This document shows, piece by piece, positions 33,541 through 38,501 of a DNA stretch of 38,501 bases. A model generated the notes under the pieces. The model searched no databases, had not been told where the DNA came from, and saw only the letters and a list, made by a program, of their open reading frames with translations. Made by a program: the position numbers and the translations under genes. The stretch is from Acidimicrobiaceae bacterium (GTDB lineage: Bacteria; Actinomycetota; Acidimicrobiia; Acidimicrobiales; RAAP-2), in the NCBI GenBank assembly GCA_003160635.1, contig PMLV01000003.1, forward strand, positions 1 to 38,501. Reading direction: 5' to 3'. Numbering within the stretch: the first letter of the stretch is position 1; the number at the start of each line of letters is the position of its first letter.

Positions 33541-35010
33541 CTAACCCCCGGATTCCTCGATCGACGCCGCCGCCATGGTGAAAACGAATCGGGCGCCGCC
33601 TCCTGGCACGTCTTCGACCCAGATTCGCTCTCCATGGGCTTCCACGAAGGTCTTGGCGATGGCCAACCCCAACCCGGCCCGACCACCGGTGTCGAACCGG
33701 ACAAAGCTTTCGAATACGGCATCGCGTTCGTCGGCCGGCACGCCCGGTCCCCGGTCCGTCACAGAAACGGCTACCCGGTCGTCCCTCAGCCCAGCGGCCA
33801 CCGTGATCGGCAGGTCGGCGGGGGAGTGGCGATCGGCGTTGTCGATCAGGTTCACCAGGACCTGGCCGATGAGAATTGGGTCGACTGCAACGTTGGGTAG
33901 CGATGCCGGCAGATCCAGATTGACCTCGCGACCTCCGAGGGCCGGCCGCGAGCCGGCCAACGCATCCCCAACCAGGTCGAGCACCGCCCAAGGCTGGCGA
34001 TCCAGTCCGAGCACGCCGGCCTGGTAGCGGTTCATGTCGAGCAGGCTGGTCACGAGGCGGGTGAGGCGATCCGTCTGGACGTCGAGGAGCCCGTACAGCT
34101 CTTTGCTATCGGCGTCGGAGAGGGTGATCTCGGGATCGAGCAATGCCGACGATGCCACCTTCATCGTGGCCAGAGGGGTCCGCAGGTCGTGAGAGACCGC
34201 GCCGAGGAGGTCTTGGCGGAGCCGATCGACTTCCTCCAGGATCTCCGAGCGATGAGCCCGAGCCCGGAGCTGGACCCGCTCCAGCGCCAGGGCGGTGTGG
34301 TTGGCGAACGTGCCGAGCAGGGCACCGTCCGCGGCTGACCCCGACAATCCCTGCAAGACGAGCATGCCAACGGGTCCGCTGGCCGCCGAGAGCGCCACCG
34401 CTCGAAGCTCGCCCTGGGTCTCCCCGGTGATCCCGACCCGCACCGGAACTCCCGACTCGGGATTGAACCGGTGGAGGTCTTGATCGGTCATCGCAAGCCC
34501 GGCCGAGGCGGCGACCGAGAGTTTCCCGTCGACGGGAAGGAGCAAGGCGACGCCGTCGGCTTCGAACACCGTCCAGATTGCGGTGACGATTGTCTCAAGA
34601 AGCTCTTCGATAGAACCGTCTTCCACCACGAGTTCGGACAGGGTGAAGAGGCGGCGAGCCTCCTCCTCTCGCTGTTCGGCTTTGGCTCTGGCCGTCTTCA
34701 GCCGGGATGCCACCTGGGCGACCAGGAGCATGACCACGACATAGACCCCGAGGACGACCCAGTTCTCGCCCGTGCCGACGGTGAGTCGGTTGTAGGGGGG
34801 GATGAAGAGGTCGTCGTAGACCAGGAACCCGGCGACCACGGTGACGACACCGGCGGTGTAGCTGCCCGCGATGACTGCGATTACGACCGGCACGACCAGG
34901 ACCAGACCCGGAGTGGCGACGCTGAGATGGGAACGCAACGGGAGCATCGCGGCCCCAAGAGCGATCGCTGCGACGACCCCGATTAGCGAACCGGTCAGCC
35001 TGGTGCTCAC
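33541..35010 (-). CDS. kdpD: KdpD-like sensor kinase lacking the N-terminal KdpD/USP domains
   Basis: 489 aa against about 850-900 for full KdpD. It starts directly with the DUF4118 four-helix membrane region (to about 100), then a GAF-like domain, a HisKA with SHDLRTPL (His274), and an ATPase domain with NLIDNADRHS, DRGPGVP and GRAGLGLAIAK. The N-terminal Walker-A KdpD module and the universal-stress-like domain that sense K+ and c-di-AMP are absent, either ancestrally short or encoded elsewhere. It is divergent from the kdpF side and coupled to kdpE. Confidence 0.8.
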   Translation of the reverse strand: MSTRLTGSLIGVVAAIALGAAMLPLRSHLSVATPGLVLVVPVVIAVIAGSYTAGVVTVVAGFLVYDDLFIPPYNRLTVGTGENWVVLGVYVVVMLLVAQVASRLKTARAKAEQREEEARRLFTLSELVVEDGSIEELLETIVTAIWTVFEADGVALLLPVDGKLSVAASAGLAMTDQDLHRFNPESGVPVRVGITGETQGELRAVALSAASGPVGMLVLQGLSGSAADGALLGTFANHTALALERVQLRARAHRSEILEEVDRLRQDLLGAVSHDLRTPLATMKVASSALLDPEITLSDADSKELYGLLDVQTDRLTRLVTSLLDMNRYQAGVLGLDRQPWAVLDLVGDALAGSRPALGGREVNLDLPASLPNVAVDPILIGQVLVNLIDNADRHSPADLPITVAAGLRDDRVAVSVTDRGPGVPADERDAVFESFVRFDTGGRAGLGLAIAKTFVEAHGERIWVEDVPGGGARFVFTMAAASIEESGG

Positions 35011-35173
35011 GGCCCCATTGTCCTACAGGGTCCAGGCGATCTGTCTCCCCACGCCCGGCTCACACGGTCGTGGCCGCACGCACCTGCCCAGCCTCGTGGC
35101 TGTTTAGACATTTTTCAGACGAAATGGCCCCGATGCAGATCCTGTTCAGGACCACTCCCAGCAGCATCGGGAC
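35011..35173. promoter_or_regulatory. Divergent kdp promoter region
   Basis: 163 bp between the KdpD-like kinase start and the first small peptide of the transporter operon. It has an AT-richer stretch (tgtttagacatttttcagac) with a repeated agac spaced ten bases apart, a plausible KdpE site. Exact promoter elements cannot be fixed. Confidence 0.45.
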
Positions 35174-35257
35174 ATGGCAGATCTGTTGGCGGTGGTGGGA
35201 ACGGTCGGCTTCACCCTGGTGATGCTCGGCCTCGTATGGGCGCTGGACCGGGTATGA
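35174..35257 (+). CDS. 27-residue membrane peptide leading the kdp operon
   Basis: MADLLAVVGTVGFTLVMLGL followed by VWALDRV; one hydrophobic helix. Its TGA overlaps the ATG of kdpF (ATGA). Similar single-helix peptides sit before kdpF in other actinobacteria and may be accessory to the pump or act as a leader for translation. The call rests on overlap and hydrophobicity. Confidence 0.55.
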   Translation: MADLLAVVGTVGFTLVMLGLVWALDRV

Positions 35258-35343
35258 CGGCCGTCCAAGGCGTCCTATTGGCGGTGTCGATAGTGGTGTT
35301 CATCTACCTCGGCATCGCGATGTTCAAGCCCGAGTGGTTCTGA
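35254..35343 (+). CDS. kdpF: KdpF, small subunit of the K+-transporting ATPase
   Basis: 29 residues, one helix (VLLAVSIVVFIYLGIAMF), ending KPEWF, the typical KdpF layout. It stabilises the KdpABC complex in the membrane. ATG at 35254 overlaps the previous stop, and its TGA is one base from the GTG of kdpA. Confidence 0.85.
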   Translation: MTAVQGVLLAVSIVVFIYLGIAMFKPEWF

Positions 35344-35344
35344 C

Positions 35345-37042
35345 GTGGCCTTTTTCTGGACACTCGTCGCGTTGGTGGTGGCGCTCGGGCTGACCTGGCG
35401 CTACCTCGGGTCCTACATGGCCGCAGTCTTCGAGGGCCGCGTGCACTTCTTGGGTTGGGCCGAGCGACCGGTCTACCGCCTGCTTGGGACCGGCCCCGAG
35501 CACGAGCAGACCTGGAAGCGCTACGCCGGCTCCGTCGTCATCTTTTCCGCCATCTCGCTCGGCATCACCTATCTGATCCTGCGGGTCCAGGGGTCGCTGC
35601 CGCTCAACCCCCAGCATCTCGGCGCTGTCTCGCCGGCGTTGTCCTTCAACACCGCCTCCTCGTTCATCACGAACACCAACTGGCAGAACTACGGCGGGGA
35701 ATCCACCATGTCGTACTTCTCCCAGATCGGCGCGCTGACCGTTCAGCAGTTCGTGACGCCGGCCGTCGGCATCGCGGTTGCGATCGGCCTGGTCCGAGGG
35801 TTCAGCCGCAAGAACTCGGCGACCATCGGGAACTTCTGGGTCGATATCACCCGCTGCATCCTCTACATCCTGCTGCCGATGGCCTTCATCGCCGGCATCA
35901 TCTTCGTCGGTCAGGGTGCGGTGCAGACCTTGGCCGGCCCGATCGTGATCCACAACTCATTGAACGGCGTCACCCAGACCATCCCCCGGGGGCCGATCGG
36001 GTTCATGGAAACGATCAAGCAACTCGGCACCAACGGCGGCGGGTTCCTCAACGCCAACTCGGCTACCCCGTTCGAGAACCCGACCGGGGTCACCAATTTC
36101 CTGTCGATCTACCTGATCTTGTCAATCCCGGTCGCGCTCACCTACACGTTCGGGAAAATGGTCGGGAGCGTCCGTCACGGTGCCGCCCTGCTGGCGGCGA
36201 TGGCCCTCATCTTCGCGGTGTGGGTCGGTTTCACCAGCTACGCCGAGCACCAGCCCAACCCGGCCGTCCAGGCCGCCGGCATTACCCAGACCACCGGGAA
36301 CGTCGGGAATACCGAGGGAACCGACGTCCGGATCGGCGACACCAACTGCGCCCTGTTCGGGGTGACGTCCACGAACACCTCGACCGGTTCGGCCAACTGT
36401 GCCTACGACTCCACCAACCCGATAGCCGGCGCCGGCCTGCTCACCGGGATGATGCTCGGGGAGGTCACGCCGGGGGGAACGGGAAGCGGGCTCTATACGA
36501 TCCTGATCTACGCGGTCATCGCGGTGTTCCTCGGCGGCCTCATGATCGGGCGAACGCCCGAGTATTTGGGAAAGAAGATCCAGGCGAAGGAGGTGAAGCT
36601 GGCCGGCCTGGGCGCCCTGGTGATGCCGATCGTGGTGCTGACCGTCACCGCCATCGCGGTGTCGATCCACGCCGGCCGGGCCGGACCACTCAACGGGGGA
36701 CCCCATGGGTTCACCGAGATCCTCTATGCCCTCACGTCGCAGGGCAACAACAACGGGTCGGCGTTCGGCGGCCTGACCGGCAACACGACCTTCTACAACG
36801 TGATCGGTGCCGTTGACATGCTGCTCGGGCGCTTCGCCATCATGATCCCGGCGCTGGCGCTCGGCGGGTCCCTAGCGGCCAAGAACGTCGTCCCGGCCTC
36901 CCTCGGCACCTTCCGGACCGACAACACCATGTTCGTGGGCCTGACCATCGGCGTGATCGTGATCATCGGCGGGCTGACGTTCTTCCCGGCCATCTCCCTC
37001 GGACCCATTGTCGAGCAGCTCAGCCACGGAAGGTTCTTCTGA
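35345..37042 (+). CDS. kdpA: KdpA, K+-binding channel-like subunit
   Basis: 565 aa, normal length. Multiple membrane helices with the selectivity loops [12 protein letters not shown] and [18 protein letters not shown], and [13 protein letters not shown] in the second half, all standard KdpA. It selects K+ and passes it through the complex powered by KdpB. GTG at 35345; its TGA overlaps the ATG of kdpB. Confidence 0.95.
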   Translation: MAFFWTLVALVVALGLTWRYLGSYMAAVFEGRVHFLGWAERPVYRLLGTGPEHEQTWKRYAGSVVIFSAISLGITYLILRVQGSLPLNPQHLGAVSPALSFNTASSFITNTNWQNYGGESTMSYFSQIGALTVQQFVTPAVGIAVAIGLVRGFSRKNSATIGNFWVDITRCILYILLPMAFIAGIIFVGQGAVQTLAGPIVIHNSLNGVTQTIPRGPIGFMETIKQLGTNGGGFLNANSATPFENPTGVTNFLSIYLILSIPVALTYTFGKMVGSVRHGAALLAAMALIFAVWVGFTSYAEHQPNPAVQAAGITQTTGNVGNTEGTDVRIGDTNCALFGVTSTNTSTGSANCAYDSTNPIAGAGLLTGMMLGEVTPGGTGSGLYTILIYAVIAVFLGGLMIGRTPEYLGKKIQAKEVKLAGLGALVMPIVVLTVTAIAVSIHAGRAGPLNGGPHGFTEILYALTSQGNNNGSAFGGLTGNTTFYNVIGAVDMLLGRFAIMIPALALGGSLAAKNVVPASLGTFRTDNTMFVGLTIGVIVIIGGLTFFPAISLGPIVEQLSHGRFF

Positions 37043-38501
37043 TGACCACCGCTTCCCCCACCATCTCAGAGCCCGATGCGCCTCAGCCGACGGTTGCCCA
37101 TGGGGTCGCCCAGGCGCGCAGCCTCTTCGACCGAGAGATCCTCCGCCAGGCCCTCGTCGACTCGGTGGTGAAATTCAAGCCGTCGGTGCAGGTGCGGAAC
37201 CCGGTCATGTTCGTGGTGCTGATCGGCTCGGTGATCACGCTGATAGAGGCCATCGCGCATCCGGGGAAGTTCGCCTGGTCCATCACCATCTGGCTGTTCT
37301 TGACCGTGCTCTTCGCCAACTTCGCCGAGGCGATGGCCGAGGGCCGGGGGAAGGCCCAGGCCGACACGCTGCGCCGGATGCGTTCGGAGACCGAGGCCCG
37401 GCGCCTGGTCGACGGTGGCACGGAGGAGCGGGTGGCCGCGTCCGCACTGGCCAAGGGAGACCTCGTGGTGTGCGAGGCCGGCGATCTGATCCCGTCGGAC
37501 GGCGAGATCGTGGAAGGGATCGCGTCGGTTGACGAGTCGGCGATCACCGGGGAGTCGGCCCCGGTGATCAGGGAATCGGGTGGAGACCGCTCGGCCGTGA
37601 CGGGCGGGACCAAGGTGCTCTCGGACCGGATCGTGATCCGGATCACCGCCGAGCGGGGTCAGACCTTCCTCGACCGCATGATCTCGCTCGTCGAAGGCGC
37701 CAACCGCCAGAAGACCCCCAACGAGATCGCCCTCACCATCCTGCTGGCCGTCCTGACCATCGTCTTCCTGCCGGTGGTGGTGGTGCTCCAGCCCTTCGGC
37801 CACTACGCCGGCGCGACGGTCTCGGTGATCATCTTGGTGGCGCTGCTCGTGTGCCTGATCCCGACGACCATCGGGGCGCTGCTTTCCGCGATCGGCATCG
37901 CCGGGATGGACCGACTCGTCCAGCGCAACGTGCTCGCCATGAGCGGCCGGGCGGTCGAAGCGGCCGGCGACGTGCAAACCCTGCTTCTCGACAAGACCGG
38001 GACCATCACCCTCGGCAACCGGATGGCCTCGGCCTTTCTCCCCGTCGTTGGCCACGACGAGCGCCAGGTCGCCGATGCGGCACAGCTGGCCTCGTTGGCC
38101 GACGAGACCCCCGAGGGCCGTTCCATCGTCGTGCTGGCCAAGGAGCAGTTCGACATCCGGGAACGCCAGCTGACCGGCGAGCACGCCTTTGTCCCGTTCA
38201 CCGCGGTCACCCGCATGTCGGGCCTCGACGTCGACGGACGGCGGATCCGCAAGGGCGCGGCCGAGTCGGTCAAGAGCTGGGTCGCCGACCAGGGTGGGAC
38301 CATCCCGGCCGACCTCGACGGGATCGTGGAGAACATCGCACGGATCGGCTCGACCCCCCTCGTCGTCGCCGACGGCCGGGACATCCTGGGCGTCATCGAG
38401 TTGAAGGACGTGGTGAAGCAGGGCATCCGCGAGAAGTTCGACGAGATGCGCTCCCTCGGCATCCGCACCGTGATGATCACCGGCGACAACCCCCTGACCG
38501 C
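37042..38501 (+). CDS. kdpB: KdpB, P-type ATPase subunit (partial, runs off the window)
   Basis: The first 486 residues are present. The actuator loop [11 protein letters not shown], the membrane helix Pro-Thr-Thr region ([11 protein letters not shown]), phosphorylation motif DKTGT with Asp317, and [10 protein letters not shown] at the edge are all intact. It hydrolyses ATP to drive K+ import with KdpA; kdpC should follow beyond the window. Confidence 0.95.
   Translation, partial: MTTASPTISEPDAPQPTVAHGVAQARSLFDREILRQALVDSVVKFKPSVQVRNPVMFVVLIGSVITLIEAIAHPGKFAWSITIWLFLTVLFANFAEAMAEGRGKAQADTLRRMRSETEARRLVDGGTEERVAASALAKGDLVVCEAGDLIPSDGEIVEGIASVDESAITGESAPVIRESGGDRSAVTGGTKVLSDRIVIRITAERGQTFLDRMISLVEGANRQKTPNEIALTILLAVLTIVFLPVVVVLQPFGHYAGATVSVIILVALLVCLIPTTIGALLSAIGIAGMDRLVQRNVLAMSGRAVEAAGDVQTLLLDKTGTITLGNRMASAFLPVVGHDERQVADAAQLASLADETPEGRSIVVLAKEQFDIRERQLTGEHAFVPFTAVTRMSGLDVDGRRIRKGAAESVKSWVADQGGTIPADLDGIVENIARIGSTPLVVADGRDILGVIELKDVVKQGIREKFDEMRSLGIRTVMITGDNPLT

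Noticed and set aside
35455..36816. Long alternative frame inside kdpA
   Set aside because: Arg/His/Pro-rich shadow translation of a high-GC gene; the kdpA frame has all family motifs.

Overview
Organism. The window is GC-rich throughout, makes heavy use of GTG starts, and carries actinobacterial family signatures: a DUF1918 protein with a basic tail, secreted proteins with Thr-rich linkers, an ArdC-type antirestriction protein, IS481 and IS3 insertion sequences and a KdpFABC/KdpDE cluster. I infer an actinobacterium, possibly Acidimicrobiia; there is no rRNA or other marker to settle this.

Main result: a casposon-like element at about 787-20245. It is bounded by terminal inverted repeats of about 155 bp (787-942 and 20091-20245). 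These abut exact 14-bp direct repeats, cactgtgtagccat (773-786 and 20246-20259), which look like a target-site duplication. The left duplication overlaps the last base and discriminator of a tRNA-Val(CAC) 3' half. The element encodes a solo Cas1 (5224-6906) with no cas2 and no CRISPR array, a family B DNA polymerase (11842-13887) preceded by an exonuclease-like protein, an SSB, a RepA/DnaB-like ATPase, an HNH-like protein and an RHH protein. Cas1, PolB, HNH protein, TIRs and a TSD at a tRNA 3' end are the definition of a casposon, a self-synthesizing transposon that uses Cas1 as its integrase. The TIRs are extraordinary: one strand has no thymine for about 160 nt.

Layout inside the element. 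The left arm is read leftwards: a MerR-like HTH protein, Cas1, then a 1370-aa XRE-HTH/Mrr-nuclease/STAND NTPase that looks like an anti-phage cargo gene, with a near-perfect 42-bp palindrome in front of it. The right arm is read rightwards, with many overlapping start/stop codons: RHH, two small proteins, HNH, ATPase, SSB, exonuclease-like, PolB, deoxyribosyltransferase-like, a small zinc/TM protein, an Mrr-type nuclease-helicase with nine helicase-associated repeats, a SIR2-like protein and a beta-repeat partner. Replication genes therefore sit in the centre and defence-like cargo sits at both ends.

Flanks. Left of the element are a DUF1918 gene, a 113-bp repeat and the tRNA-Val 3' half. The tRNA half is best read as an old integrase attachment site, so the casposon is nested at another element's scar. 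To the right (20260-24765) lie an IS481 remnant, a lipoprotein, a phosphodiester-glycosidase/CapA pair and a secreted protein. At 24766-25968 an IS3 element has cut a tyrosine integrase down to its N-terminus. The integrase lies beside a tRNA-Lys(CTT) 3' half, followed by an ArdC-like gene and a second copy of the 113-bp repeat (27993-28105).

From 28.4 kb onward the window looks like ordinary chromosome: an MFS exporter, a broken CoA-binding protein, a zinc-ribbon membrane protein, an HtrA protease, and the kdp region. In the kdp region the KdpE and KdpD-like regulators are divergent from a 27-codon peptide, kdpF, kdpA and a kdpB that runs off the window.
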